Program-made: the position numbers and the translations under genes
Shown here: positions 1-8,565 of the stretch, in pieces
Position numbering within the stretch: position 1 is the stretch's first letter
Layout: each line of letters begins with the position of its first letter
Assembly (NCBI GenBank): GCA_028821455.1
Contig: JAPPGE010000047.1
Span: forward strand, 80,161-144,160
Source: a bacterium
GTDB lineage: Bacteria; Pseudomonadota; Alphaproteobacteria; SP197
DNA: 64,000 nucleotides
Direction: 5' to 3'
The notes under the pieces: model-generated
What the model was told of the DNA's origin: nothing
Database searches by the model: none
The model's input: the letters and a program-made list of their open reading frames with translations, nothing else

Positions 1-861
1 CGTCATCGCATGATGAAACTTCTCTCGGGCTCCGGGCGGTGCCGGCGTATCGTCTGTCCCTACCACGCCTGGACCTACGACCTCGATGGCAGCCTGCTTG
101 AGGCACGCCACATGGACAGGACCCGGGGCTTCGATGTCTCAGCGATCTCGTTGCCTCGGGTCCGCTGCGAGGTCTGGCAGGGATGGATCTACGTCACGCT
201 GGATGCTGACATTCCGACCCCGAAGGAGAGGCTTGCGGGGCTCGAACGCGTGATCGCCGATTATCATGCGGCCGACTATGTCGAGGTCGACAGGCAGGAC
301 CATGTCTGGAAGACGAACTGGAAGCTCCTCACGGAGAACTTCATGGAGGGCTATCACCTTCCGGTCACGCATCGCCGGACGGTGGGCGCATACTTCCCGG
401 TTGAAGAAACATGCTTCGGTGACGACGAAGCGGCGTTCACCCACCAGTGGTTCTCCAAGACCCCCGATGCCCCGGTGGGAACTGCGCATCCTCAGAACCG
501 CAGACTGGAAGGCAGGGCTCGCTCGACATCGGTTCTGGGCACGGTCTTTCCCTGTCACATGTTCGTCCTTGCCCCAGATCATCTGTGGTATCTGAGTCTG
601 CAGCCCAGGAATCCTGGTGAGATCGACGTGCGTTACGGCCTTGCGTTTGCCCCCGAAGTCATGGCTGATCAGGAGGTTTATGATGCTCGGTTTGAGGAAG
701 CGAAGGCCTTCCTAGACGCCACCAACGAGGAAGACCGTGTTGTGGTCGAAGCTCTCTGGGAGGGCGTGCAGGCACCGCTAGCGGAACCCGGGCCACTGAG
801 TTGGCTGGAAAAGGAAAACCTCGACTTTCTGCGCTACATCCTGAGGATGGTGACAGCCTGA
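1..861 (+). CDS. Rieske [2Fe-2S] aromatic ring-hydroxylating oxygenase, alpha subunit (5' end outside window)
   Basis: The frame is open from base 1, where codons 1-3 read R-H-R; with C-P-Y-H at residues 19-22 this gives the second half of a Rieske CxH-x16-CxxH cluster motif, so the first cysteine and the N-terminus lie left of the window. The rest is the SRPBCC catalytic domain: NWKLLTENFMEGYHLPVTH carries the two histidines for mononuclear iron, and the acidic stretch NEED near the C-terminus can supply the carboxylate. The family hydroxylates or demethylates aromatic or quaternary-amine substrates (for example choline, betaine or carnitine oxygenases) with a separate reductase. No reductase gene follows, so the substrate is unknown. 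The track ATG at base 10 is internal, not the true start. Confidence 0.85.
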   Translation, partial: RHRMMKLLSGSGRCRRIVCPYHAWTYDLDGSLLEARHMDRTRGFDVSAISLPRVRCEVWQGWIYVTLDADIPTPKERLAGLERVIADYHAADYVEVDRQDHVWKTNWKLLTENFMEGYHLPVTHRRTVGAYFPVEETCFGDDEAAFTHQWFSKTPDAPVGTAHPQNRRLEGRARSTSVLGTVFPCHMFVLAPDHLWYLSLQPRNPGEIDVRYGLAFAPEVMADQEVYDARFEEAKAFLDATNEEDRVVVEALWEGVQAPLAEPGPLSWLEKENLDFLRYILRMVTA

Positions 862-1133
862 GGTCACCCGCCGTCAGCTGAATCAGAAGACCGCCACGTG
901 CCGAGCCCTGCAGGAACCGAGCGAAACACATCGAGCGATCAAGATGGCAATGTGCCGGACGGGCGCCAGCGAACGCATCGTGAGATTGTCGGTTCGCGTA
1001 CGAGTGGTGATCAGGTCAATCGCCCCGTTCTGATGTTGGATGTCGTTCTTGCGCTTGCGGGCCGCCACACTGCTGCGCAGACCGGCCCGATGATGCTCTG
1101 AGGGTGGGAAGGCGGGTCACCGAAGGCTTGCAA
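862..1133. other. Gap without a convincing gene
   Basis: The stretch between the Rieske oxygenase stop and the parDE control region is GC-rich and has only short open frames on both strands. None has a ribosome binding site or a recognisable protein, and I see no RNA gene. Confidence 0.5.
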
Positions 1134-1162
1134 TGTATTCGTTTTTGATTAATTTGAATACA
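1134..1162. promoter_or_regulatory. Palindromic operator/promoter region of parDE
   Basis: Perfect 7-base arms TGTATTC (1134-1140) and GAATACA (1156-1162) are separated by 15 AT-rich bases, in an otherwise GC-rich neighbourhood. The palindrome ends 23 bases before the parD start. Ribbon-helix-helix antitoxins bind such inverted repeats and repress their own operon, so this is the likely ParD operator. The exact -35/-10 boxes are not clear. Confidence 0.55.
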
Positions 1163-1185
1163 AGGAGAATAGGAGATGCCGCGCT

Positions 1186-1440
1186 ATGTCCCGATCGACC
1201 ACGATGACCGTCCGGCTTGGTGGGGCCCTGAGCGACTTCGTGTCGGCCAATGTCGGTGACGACGGGTCCTTCGAGAACGTTAGCGAGTACATCCGCGATT
1301 TGATCAGGCGTGACAAGGAGCGGGCTGAAGCCGAAGCCTTCGACCGACTGAAGACCGAACTGACCCATGCCTTCGCAGCACCTGAAAAGACGTATCAGCC
1401 ACTGACCGCAGCCGAGACCATTGCGCGGAACCGGAACTGA
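1186..1440 (+). CDS. parD: ParD-family ribbon-helix-helix antitoxin
   Basis: This 84-residue protein has the ParD pattern. An N-terminal beta strand (residues 3-12, STTMTVRLGG) should pair in a dimer to bind DNA, followed by helices containing ENVSEYIRDLIRRDKERAE, a hallmark of the family. The charged, less ordered C-terminus (about residues 50-84) would wrap the toxin. AGGAG lies 10 bases before the ATG; an out-of-frame ATG at 1176 overlaps that site and is not used here. The toxin gene follows after 3 bases. By family analogy ParD neutralises ParE and represses the operon through the palindrome upstream. Confidence 0.85.
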   Translation: MSRSTTMTVRLGGALSDFVSANVGDDGSFENVSEYIRDLIRRDKERAEAEAFDRLKTELTHAFAAPEKTYQPLTAAETIARNRN

Positions 1441-1443
1441 CCC

Positions 1444-1761
1444 GTGGCAGCCATCCGTATCCAGGATGGAGCATCCCATCGCCTCGATGACATCTATTGC
1501 TACACCCGCGACAGGTGGGGTGAGGATCAGGCCGAGAAATACATCACCGGCCTGTTCGCGGCCTTCGACAAGATCGCCACGCACGGTGTCGTGTCAAAGC
1601 CCATCCCGGCCGAGTTTGGTGTCGACGGGTACTTCTTTCGCTACGAGCGCCATTTCGTCTACTGGCGTCATCTTTGTAGTGGTGACATCGGGATCGTAAC
1701 CATCCTGCATGAGCGGATGCATCAGATCGACCGCTTCCGGGATGACTTCGGACTCGGCTGA
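1444..1761 (+). CDS. parE: ParE/RelE-family toxin
   Basis: A 105-residue protein starting at GTG, 3 bases after parD. It has the ParE fold pattern: ARIQ-like first strand, two helices (HRLDDIYCYTRDRWGEDQAEKY, about residues 12-33), then the strand region GVDGYFFRYERHFVYWRH and a C-terminal strand with VTILHERMHQIDRF. ParE toxins usually poison DNA gyrase, whereas RelE cousins cut mRNA; the target cannot be read from the sequence. The length and intact motifs suggest a complete toxin. The order antitoxin then toxin, with tight spacing, is typical. Confidence 0.85.
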   Translation: MAAIRIQDGASHRLDDIYCYTRDRWGEDQAEKYITGLFAAFDKIATHGVVSKPIPAEFGVDGYFFRYERHFVYWRHLCSGDIGIVTILHERMHQIDRFRDDFGLG

Positions 1762-1829
1762 TCAGCTGATTTCGAACGGACGTCAGATTTGCGCAGGATT
1801 TCGCGTTGTACCTGGGTCGGACGAAAACT

Positions 1830-1867
1830 GGGGCGCTTGGGCATTCGACCGAATGGAACCGCGCCCC
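1830..1867 (-). terminator. Two-tier palindrome between convergent parE and gloA, likely terminator
   Basis: Outer arms GGGGCGC (1830-1836) and GCGCCCC (1861-1867) flank an inner perfect stem CATTCG/CGAATG with a 2-base loop, separated by a 5x5 internal loop. On the minus strand it is followed by a short T run (AGTTTTCG), which suits an intrinsic terminator for gloA transcripts, about 54 bases past the gloA stop. It may also stop parDE transcripts from the other side, where the T run is missing. Confidence 0.5.
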
Positions 1868-1920
1868 AATCATGCTGGAATGTTGTCAAGCCTCGATGGC
1901 TGTCCGGCCAGGTCAGTTGG

Positions 1921-2340
1921 TTACCACGCGCCCGTGTTCGGCATGGAGACCCAGGGTTCACAGGGTTCGAGTGCGGCACCCTTCTGCAGCAGTTCGATGG
2001 AAATGCCGTCGGGAGAACGTACGAATGCCATCCTTCCGTCACGTGGAGGACGGTTGATGGTGACCCCGTTCTCTGCCAGCCGGCTGCACATCTCATGAAT
2101 GTCATCCACCTCGTAGGCAAGGTGGCCGAAGTTGCGTCCGCCGGTGTACTCCTCGTCATCCCAGTTCCACGTCAGTTCGACCTGTGAATCGGGATTTGCC
2201 TCGGCGCCCAGAAAGACCAGCGTGAAGCGTCCGGCGCTGTTCTCGTGGCGATCGATCTCGACGAGTCCGAGTTTGCGGCAGTAGAAGTCGAGCGATTCAT
2301 CGAGATCCCTGACTCGTACCATGGTGTGCAGGTATTTCAT
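1921..2340 (-). CDS. gloA: Lactoylglutathione lyase (glyoxalase I)
   Basis: A 139-residue VOC-fold metalloenzyme that converts the hemithioacetal of methylglyoxal and glutathione into S-lactoylglutathione in the cytoplasm. Two beta-alpha-beta-beta-beta modules are visible: [20 protein letters not shown] at residues 1-20 starts the first, [12 protein letters not shown] (about 70-81) starts the second. Metal ligands fit H5 and E55 (QVELTWNW) from the first module and H73 and E116 (GISIELLQ) from the second. The start at 2340 is chosen because [10 protein letters not shown] is the usual N-terminus; an upstream extension of the frame runs into gltA. It lies 25 bases after gltA and is probably cotranscribed. 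Confidence 0.93.
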   Translation of the reverse strand: MKYLHTMVRVRDLDESLDFYCRKLGLVEIDRHENSAGRFTLVFLGAEANPDSQVELTWNWDDEEYTGGRNFGHLAYEVDDIHEMCSRLAENGVTINRPPRDGRMAFVRSPDGISIELLQKGAALEPCEPWVSMPNTGAW

Positions 2341-2365
2341 GCCTCTTGTCTCGCTTGCTTGAGTT

Positions 2366-3700
2366 TCAGCGGGCGCCCATGTCGACGTAATCGCGCCTCT
2401 GGCTGCCAGTATAGATCTGGCGGGGGCGTCCGATGCGCTGTGACAGATCGACGTGCATCTCGTTCCACTGTGCAATCCAGCCGACCGTTCTGGCGACGGC
2501 AAAGACGGCCGTGAAGAGGTGTCTTGGAATGCCCATGGCCTTGAGAATGATCCCGGAATAGAAATCGACATTGGGATAGAGATTGCGGGAGACGAAATAG
2601 GCATCGTCGAGAGCGATCTTTTCGAGTTCCATGGCAATCTTCAGGTGGGGATCCTCGCGCACATCAAGTTCATCGAGAACCTGGTGACACGCTTCTCGCA
2701 TGATCTTGGCACGCGGGTCGTAATTCTTGTAGACGCGGTGCCCGAAACCCATGAGGCGAATCGAATCGCCCTTGTCCTTTGCCCGGTCGAGAAACTCCGG
2801 AATTCTGTCGAAGGTGCCGATTTCCTCCAGCATTTGCAGCACCGCCTCGTTCGCGCCGCCGTGGGCAGGTCCCCAGAGGCTGGCAATGCCCGAAGCGACA
2901 CTGGCAAAGGGGTTGGCACCCGATGAACCGGTCAGGCGAACCGTTGACGTGGAAGCATTCTGTTCATGCTCGGCATGGAGGATGAGGATGAGATCCATTG
3001 CTCGTGCCAGGACAGGATTGACCGTGTAGTCCTCGCACGGCACCGCAAACATCATGTGAAGAAGGTTTTCGGCATAGCCAAGCTTGTTCATGGGGTACAT
3101 GAAGGGTTGGCCGATCGACCACTTGTAGGCCATGGCGGCAATGGTCGGCATCTTGGCGAGGAGCCTGTAGGCCGAGATCATCCGTTGGCGTTCGCTCGCG
3201 ACGTCGGAACTTTCCGAATAGAATGCCGAAAGCGCGCCAACGATACCCACCATCAGGGCCATGGGATGTGCATCCCGGCGAAAACCACGGAACAGGAAAC
3301 TCACCTGTTCGTGCAGCATCGTGTGGTGGGTGACATCATGACTGAACTTCTCGAAAGCCTCTCGTTCCGGCAGGTCGCCGGTCAGGATGAGGTAGCAGAC
3401 TTCCAGGAAGTTGGACTTTTCCGCAAGCTGTTCGATGGGATAGCCACGATAGAGCAGTTCACCCTTGTCACCGTCAACGTAGGTGATGGTGGATTCGCAG
3501 CTTGCCGTGGCCATGTATCCGGGATCGTAGGAAAACATGCCGCTCTGCGCATGGAGCGTGCGCACGTCAATCACATCGGGGCCTCTGGTACCGCGAAGAA
3601 CCGGCAGCTTGGCGAGGCGTTCTCCGGTCTCGGGATCAGTGACGTAGACAAAACCGTCCGGGGTTGGCCCGGGCAGGGCAGGTGTTGCAAATCCCGACAT
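2366..3700 (-). CDS. gltA: Citrate synthase, type II
   Basis: This 444-residue enzyme condenses acetyl-CoA and oxaloacetate to citrate, the entry step of the TCA cycle. Catalytic residues of the family are in place: H280 in [13 protein letters not shown]321 in [14 protein letters not shown] and D379 in PNVDFYSG. The N-terminal beta-rich extension (residues 1-50) and the length match the hexameric, NADH-sensitive bacterial type. A purine-rich site (AGGGGAAGAGAG) directly precedes the ATG. A promoter-like sequence lies about 70 bases upstream, and gloA follows closely. gltX lies upstream on the same strand, an order common in alphaproteobacteria. Confidence 0.97.
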   Translation of the reverse strand: MSGFATPALPGPTPDGFVYVTDPETGERLAKLPVLRGTRGPDVIDVRTLHAQSGMFSYDPGYMATASCESTITYVDGDKGELLYRGYPIEQLAEKSNFLEVCYLILTGDLPEREAFEKFSHDVTHHTMLHEQVSFLFRGFRRDAHPMALMVGIVGALSAFYSESSDVASERQRMISAYRLLAKMPTIAAMAYKWSIGQPFMYPMNKLGYAENLLHMMFAVPCEDYTVNPVLARAMDLILILHAEHEQNASTSTVRLTGSSGANPFASVASGIASLWGPAHGGANEAVLQMLEEIGTFDRIPEFLDRAKDKGDSIRLMGFGHRVYKNYDPRAKIMREACHQVLDELDVREDPHLKIAMELEKIALDDAYFVSRNLYPNVDFYSGIILKAMGIPRHLFTAVFAVARTVGWIAQWNEMHVDLSQRIGRPRQIYTGSQRRDYVDMGAR

Positions 3701-3772
3701 TCTCTCTTCCCCTTGTGCTCGAGCGCCTGCCCTCGGTTACGCCACCCGTCGATACTGCCCTCAGGGGCACCG

Positions 3773-3802
3773 TCTATAGCAACTGCGAGGCTTGTCCGTC
3801 AA
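3773..3802 (-). promoter_or_regulatory. Predicted sigma-70 promoter of gltA
   Basis: On the minus strand TTGACG (3802-3797) and TATAGA (3778-3773) are spaced by 18 bases; read one base earlier this is CTATAG with 17 bases. It sits about 70 bases before the gltA ATG in the 206-base gap after gltX. The upstream flank (about 3820-3880) is unusually AT-rich for this window, which could help polymerase binding. Confidence 0.55.
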
Positions 3803-3906
3803 GCAAACATGGTCTCGCCGTAAGATAACAGAGGATAATTATTACGCATATTCCTGAAGATACGGGTATTTTGTAACATGGAAATGCGATGCGGAGCACT
3901 GACCGC

Positions 3907-5319
3907 TCAGGGACGGGCGGCCTGCGTGACATCCTTGATCCTGGCAAGACACTCGTCGCGACCAAGGAGTGCGAGAACATCGAAAATGGGCGGTGAAACG
4001 GTGCTGCCGGTCAGGGCGGCTCTGAGTGGTTGGGCCACCCTGCCCAACGAAATGGATTGCTCTTCGCTGAATGCACGCACGCACGATTCAAGTGATGTCA
4101 CATCCCATGATTCAAGGCGATCGAACCGTGGCAACAGGTCGGCGAGGCGCATTGCGGCATCGCCTCCGAGTGCCTTCGCCGCTTTAGGATCGATCAGCAG
4201 AGGCCGTGCATCAAAGAGAAAACAGGCGCTTTTGGCCAGTTCCGCCAGGGTTTTCGATCTCTCCTTGAGAACCGGCATCGCCTTCACCAGCAAGGCTGCC
4301 TCGTCGTCATCAAGATCCCGTGCCAACCGGCTGGCGACATGGCTGACGGCAAGGTGGGCGAGTGTCGCATCGTCGGAATTCCTGATGTAGTGCCGGTTGA
4401 GAGTGGAGAGCCTCTCGGGATCGAAGCGGGCAGGGGACTTGCCGACCGCCGGAAGATCGAACCAGTGAACCGCACTTTCCCTTGATATCACTTCCTCGTC
4501 ACCGTGGCTCCATCCCAGGCGCAGCAGGTGGTTGATGAGGGCATCGGCGAGGTATCCCTCCTCGCGATAGTGTGCGACGCCGGTTGCGCCATGGCGTTTC
4601 GACAGGCGGGTTCCATCGGCGCCGTGAATCAGGGGGATGTGGGCAAACTCCGGCGCCGCCCAACCGAGTGCCTGGTAGAGCTGGCTCTGGCGGGCTGCGT
4701 TGACAAGGTGCTCGTCACCACGGATCACGTGCGTGACATCCATGTCATGATCATCGACGACAACCGACAACATGTATGTCGGGGTGCCGTCGGCGCGCAG
4801 GAGAACCATGTCGTCGAGTTCGGCGTTGGCAATCGCCACCTCTCCCTGCACATGATCATTGATGACCGTGTGTCCCTCGCGCGGCGCCTTCAACCGGATT
4901 GCGGGAGCAACCCCAGGGGGGGCATCGGAAGGATTCCTGTCACGCCAGGCTCCATCGTAACGCCATGCGCGCCCCTCATCCTTCGCGCGTGTCCTGGCGC
5001 GCTGCAATTCCTCACTGGTCATGTAACAGCGGTAGGCATGGCCGGAATCAAGCAGGCCCTCGGCCATCTCCCGGTGGCGGGCCGAACGCTCGAACTGAAA
5101 TACGGGATCTCCATCCCAGTCGATTCCAAGCCAGTCGAGGGCATCGAAGATGGCCTCGACCGACTCCTGCGTCGATCGCTTGCGGTCCGTATCCTCGATG
5201 CGCAGCCGGAATGAACCGTGCCAGTGGCGGGCGTAAAGCCAGTTGAACAGTGCCGTGCGGGCGCCGCCAATGTGCAGGGCCCCCGTCGGAGACGGGGCAA
5301 ATCGTGTCACAATGTTCAT
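3907..5319 (-). CDS. gltX: Glutamyl-tRNA synthetase
   Basis: A 470-residue class I aminoacyl-tRNA synthetase that charges tRNA with glutamate. The HIGH-type signature is H16-I-G-G in [12 protein letters not shown], and the KMSKS-type loop is L239-S-K-R-H. Other family segments are [10 protein letters not shown] and [20 protein letters not shown]. The all-helical anticodon-binding domain fills the last third. The start at 5319 gives the standard N-terminus [13 protein letters not shown]; a longer frame upstream would overlap lexA. The gene begins 7 bases after the lexA stop, so it is almost certainly cotranscribed with the SOS repressor gene. Confidence 0.96.
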   Translation of the reverse strand: MNIVTRFAPSPTGALHIGGARTALFNWLYARHWHGSFRLRIEDTDRKRSTQESVEAIFDALDWLGIDWDGDPVFQFERSARHREMAEGLLDSGHAYRCYMTSEELQRARTRAKDEGRAWRYDGAWRDRNPSDAPPGVAPAIRLKAPREGHTVINDHVQGEVAIANAELDDMVLLRADGTPTYMLSVVVDDHDMDVTHVIRGDEHLVNAARQSQLYQALGWAAPEFAHIPLIHGADGTRLSKRHGATGVAHYREEGYLADALINHLLRLGWSHGDEEVISRESAVHWFDLPAVGKSPARFDPERLSTLNRHYIRNSDDATLAHLAVSHVASRLARDLDDDEAALLVKAMPVLKERSKTLAELAKSACFLFDARPLLIDPKAAKALGGDAAMRLADLLPRFDRLESWDVTSLESCVRAFSEEQSISLGRVAQPLRAALTGSTVSPPIFDVLALLGRDECLARIKDVTQAARP

Positions 5320-5326
5320 GAAGGCA

Positions 5327-5998
5327 TCAGTACCGACGCAACAGGCCCACCAGACGGCCCTGGATCCTGACGCGATCCGAATCATAGTGGTTTGTGCTGT
5401 ACGCCGGATTGGATGCCTCAAGCGCAGTGGTCCTGCCGGATCGGCGCAGCCGCTTGAGTGTCGCCTCGGTCTCATCGATCAGGGCGACAACGATGGTGCC
5501 ATTCTCTGCCGTTTCGGCGTGCTCGATGATGACCGTATCACCATCGAGAATACCGGCGCCGATCATGGAATCACCCTCGATCTCCAGGGCGTAGCACTTT
5601 TTCGCGCCAACGATGCCTGCCGGCACCTCGACATTTCCACTGGGATCACGCAGTGCCTCGATGGGCGTGCCGGCGGCTATCCTGCCGTGCAGAGGCAACA
5701 TCACGGTGTTGTCATTGGACGCTGCCGGAGAGTCGCCAAACATGGCTCCCATGCTTCCGGACACGTCACGCTGGTTGTGGGGTTGAGGCGGCATTTTCAG
5801 GATCTCAAGCGCCCGGGCACGATAGGGGAGGCGCCGGAGGAATCGGCGCTCTTCCAAAGCCTTGATCATGCGGTGGATTCCGGATTTTGACCTGATACCG
5901 ACCGCGTTCTTCATTTCCTCGAAGGAGGGCGAAATGCCGTCCTTGGTCAGACGGCTGTTGATGTAGAGCAACAGCTCCTGCTGTTTGGGTGTCAACAT
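5327..5998 (-). CDS. lexA: LexA repressor, SOS response
   Basis: A 223-residue protein that represses SOS genes and cleaves itself when RecA is activated. Residues 1-65 are the winged helix ([17 protein letters not shown], then [18 protein letters not shown] with the recognition helix). Residues 100-223 are the S24 latent protease: the cleavage bond is A109-G110, the nucleophile S144 is in EGDSM and the general base K182 is in TLKRL. The start at 5998 gives the standard N-terminus; the frame runs 22 codons further upstream but would swallow the operator. An alphaproteobacterial SOS box lies 38 bases upstream, indicating autoregulation. Confidence 0.96.
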   Translation of the reverse strand: MLTPKQQELLLYINSRLTKDGISPSFEEMKNAVGIRSKSGIHRMIKALEERRFLRRLPYRARALEILKMPPQPHNQRDVSGSMGAMFGDSPAASNDNTVMLPLHGRIAAGTPIEALRDPSGNVEVPAGIVGAKKCYALEIEGDSMIGAGILDGDTVIIEHAETAENGTIVVALIDETEATLKRLRRSGRTTALEASNPAYSTNHYDSDRVRIQGRLVGLLRRY

Positions 5999-6035
5999 GT
6001 CCAGATCGCCTTGCACGAGAGAGATGTTGCCATTT

Positions 6036-6050
6036 GTTCTAGTAAAGTTC
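6036..6050 (-). promoter_or_regulatory. LexA operator (SOS box)
   Basis: The plus strand reads GTTC-N7-GTTC (equivalently GAAC-N7-GAAC on the coding strand of lexA). This direct repeat is the established alphaproteobacterial LexA box and differs from the enterobacterial CTGT-N8-ACAG palindrome. It lies 38 bases upstream of the lexA start and 4 bases from the moeA stop, within the 55-base moeA-lexA gap. Confidence 0.85.
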
Positions 6051-6053
6051 ACC

Positions 6054-7253
6054 TTATGTGTCAAGTCTCAGGATGGTCACCTGGCCACCCGCAGGAACGG
6101 CGGGAGCGTGGGGTGCACGAATGATGAAGCAGGATGCCGAGGCGAGCACCGCCACCATGGAACTGTCCTGTCTGTCGAATGCCGTCACGTCGATTTGGCC
6201 GGACGCATTCCGTGTGTGGGTCGCCCTCAGGTAGTCCTGCCGCTCGTCGTTGGCCGCCAGATCGGTTGTGGTGACCGCGGGTTCCTTCCCGATATCGCCA
6301 TCGACGCGACCGAGCATGGTGTGTATGGCCGGACGCAGGAACAGGTGTCCGCACACCAGAGTGGAAACGGGATTGCCGGGAAACCCGAGAACGGGCATGG
6401 AACCCAGGAGGCCGAAGGCCAGTGGCTTGCCCGGTCGCATCGCAACCTTCCAGAAGTCAAGGTCCATGCCCTGATCTTCCATGACCTTGCGGACCAGGTC
6501 GTGTTCGCCCACGGACATCCCGCCGGTCACGACAAGCATGTCGCTTCCGGCCGCGTGGCGAAGACAGTCGAGTATGGACTGCCTGTTGTCGCGGGCGATG
6601 CCAAGGCTGACCGCTTCGCCCCCCGCTTGGGTGACAAGCGCTCCCAGTACCAGAGAATTCGAACTGACGACCTGGTCGGAACGTGGAACATCACCCGGCC
6701 TCACCAGTTCGTCGCCGGTGCCCATGATGGCGATCCTCGGTCGTCGGGCGACCTGGACCCAGGAAGCGTTCATCGAAGCGATCAGGCCAATCTCGCGTGG
6801 TCCCAGAAGGCGTCCGGCCAGTCCGGCCGCATCGCCCTGGGCAAAATCAAGACCACGCTGGCGCACGAATCTGCCTTCATGAACCGACTCCTGAACGATT
6901 ACCCTTGATCCGTCACGGACGGTGTTTTCCTGGATCACCACACTGTCGGCTCCGACCGGCAACACGCCGCCGGTGAAGATCCGCACTGCCTCGCCGGGCC
7001 CGATGGTTCCGGTCAGGGCATGGCCCGCCGGAGCCTCGCCGACGATGTCGAGAGTGGTCGGGACGGTGGAAACATCGACGGCTCGCACCGCATAGCCATC
7101 CATGGACGAGACGGCGGCAGGAGGTTTGGTAACAGCGGAAACGACATCGACGGCCAGAACCCGGCCGGCAGACTGTGACAGTGTCACTTCCTCGAAGGGA
7201 ACCCTCGCCAGGTTCCGTCGAATGCGTGCTCCGGCTTCATCAACGCTGATCAT
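6054..7253 (-). CDS. moeA: Molybdopterin molybdenumtransferase
   Basis: This 399-residue enzyme inserts molybdate into adenylylated molybdopterin, the last general step of molybdenum cofactor synthesis. Family signatures are [14 protein letters not shown] near residue 50, the MPT-binding [17 protein letters not shown] and GFPGNPVST. All four MoeA domains fit the length. The start at 7253 is chosen because [15 protein letters not shown] matches the family start and overlaps the end of moaC by 14 bases. moaC and moeA are thus translationally linked. moeA sits inside a run that also holds trp genes and lexA. Confidence 0.94.
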   Translation of the reverse strand: MISVDEAGARIRRNLARVPFEEVTLSQSAGRVLAVDVVSAVTKPPAAVSSMDGYAVRAVDVSTVPTTLDIVGEAPAGHALTGTIGPGEAVRIFTGGVLPVGADSVVIQENTVRDGSRVIVQESVHEGRFVRQRGLDFAQGDAAGLAGRLLGPREIGLIASMNASWVQVARRPRIAIMGTGDELVRPGDVPRSDQVVSSNSLVLGALVTQAGGEAVSLGIARDNRQSILDCLRHAAGSDMLVVTGGMSVGEHDLVRKVMEDQGMDLDFWKVAMRPGKPLAFGLLGSMPVLGFPGNPVSTLVCGHLFLRPAIHTMLGRVDGDIGKEPAVTTTDLAANDERQDYLRATHTRNASGQIDVTAFDRQDSSMVAVLASASCFIIRAPHAPAVPAGGQVTILRLDT

Positions 7254-7725
7254 GGCGCCAATCGCCGGAACGTCCGCCCGATTTCTCGACGAGGTGGATG
7301 CCGTCGATCGCCATGCGCCGGTCAACGGCTTTCAGCATGTCATAGACCGTCAATGCCGCCACCGAAACAGCTGTCAGAGCTTCCATTTCCACTCCGGTCT
7401 TGCCCGTCACCCGGCATGTGGCGACGATCGTGATGGCCGAGCGCTCCGTGTCTGGTTCAAGCACGACGCTTGCCGAGGTCAACCCCAGGGGATGGCACAA
7501 CGGAATGATCTCCGATGTCTTCTTGGCCGCCATGATGCCGGCGATACGGGCCACTGCGAGCACGTCTCCCTTGGGCGCGTCGCCGGCGACGACGAGATCG
7601 AGTGTGCGCGGATCCATTGTTACGCGGCCTCGGGCCGTCGCCACCCTCTCGGTCACTGCCTTGGCCGAGACATCAACCATGCGTGCATTTCCGCTGGCAT
7701 CGAGATGGGTCAGTGAATCTCTCAT
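7240..7725 (-). CDS. moaC: Cyclic pyranopterin monophosphate synthase
   Basis: A 161-residue protein catalysing the step to cyclic pyranopterin monophosphate in molybdenum cofactor synthesis, downstream of MoaA (no moaA is present here). Signatures are [31 protein letters not shown] around residues 65-77, and [17 protein letters not shown], which carry the active-site lysines and histidine. The length matches the hexameric bacterial enzyme. The start at 7725 ([12 protein letters not shown]) fits; the frame upstream belongs to the trpC-moaC gap. It is 40 bases from trpC and overlaps moeA. Confidence 0.95.
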   Translation of the reverse strand: MRDSLTHLDASGNARMVDVSAKAVTERVATARGRVTMDPRTLDLVVAGDAPKGDVLAVARIAGIMAAKKTSEIIPLCHPLGLTSASVVLEPDTERSAITIVATCRVTGKTGVEMEALTAVSVAALTVYDMLKAVDRRMAIDGIHLVEKSGGRSGDWRHDQR

Positions 7726-7765
7726 CGCATGGTTTCCTTGTGCCAATGCAGCCAGGTGGAGCGTG

Positions 7766-8560
7766 TCACGACGAGGCGCCGAGGAGTGCCCGCGTGGCGG
7801 CTCCGATATCAGCCTGGCGCATGAGGTGTTCACCAGCCAGGAAACGCCTGATCCCCGCCCGCATCATGGTCAACAGGTCTCCGTGGAATCTGAGCCCGCT
7901 TTCACAAACCACATCCCGGTCCGGAGGCACAAGGGGGCAGAGCGAGAGAGCCGTCTGGAGATCCACGCGGAGCGTTCTGAGATTGCGGTTGTTGATGCCG
8001 ACAAGCCTGGTATCGAGGATGAGGGCCCGCTCCAGTTCGCTGCGATCGTGAACTTCGACAAGCACATCGAGATCATGGTCCCTCGCTGCCGACACGAGTT
8101 CTCCGGCAAGCGCATCGTCGACGACGGCAAGAATGATGAGGATGCAGTCGGCGCCGATGGCTCTCGATTCAGTCACCTGGTAGGGATCGACCATGAAGTC
8201 CTTGCGCAGGCAGGGCAGGCCACTGGAGTCACGGGCAGCCCGGAGATCGTCATCCTTGCCGGCAAACCACGGTGTGTCGGTCAGAACGGAAAGACAGGCA
8301 GCTCCTGCCTTCCTGTAGGTGTCGGCGATGGTTCCGGCGTCGAAATCCTCCCGAATCAACCCGGCGCTGGGCGAGGCCTTCTTGATTTCGGCGATGAGCC
8401 CGATACCGTCCGCAGCCTTGGTTGCCAGTGCTGCCGCAAACCCGGCAGGTGGGGCCAGAGTGCGGATCGTTGCCTCGAGGTCCGCGAGCGGCCGGCATGT
8501 CTTGCGGTGCGCCACATGGTTCCGCTTGTCACGGCAGATGCGTTCGAGAACATCCGACAT
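7766..8560 (-). CDS. trpC: Indole-3-glycerol phosphate synthase
   Basis: A single-function 264-residue TIM-barrel enzyme that closes the indole ring in tryptophan synthesis. Strand-end motifs are ordered as expected: [46 protein letters not shown] and VVCESGL. The lysines of the first two motifs and the glutamates are the catalytic set. It is not fused to trpF. The trpD stop lies 5 bases upstream, so the gene is part of the trpE-G-D-C block. Confidence 0.96.
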   Translation of the reverse strand: MSDVLERICRDKRNHVAHRKTCRPLADLEATIRTLAPPAGFAAALATKAADGIGLIAEIKKASPSAGLIREDFDAGTIADTYRKAGAACLSVLTDTPWFAGKDDDLRAARDSSGLPCLRKDFMVDPYQVTESRAIGADCILIILAVVDDALAGELVSAARDHDLDVLVEVHDRSELERALILDTRLVGINNRNLRTLRVDLQTALSLCPLVPPDRDVVCESGLRFHGDLLTMMRAGIRRFLAGEHLMRQADIGAATRALLGASS

Positions 8561-8565
8561 GGCGG

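Noticed and set aside
883-1068. 61-codon minus-strand frame between the Rieske gene and parDE
   Set aside because: No recognisable motif and no ribosome binding site; GC-rich DNA gives such frames by chance.
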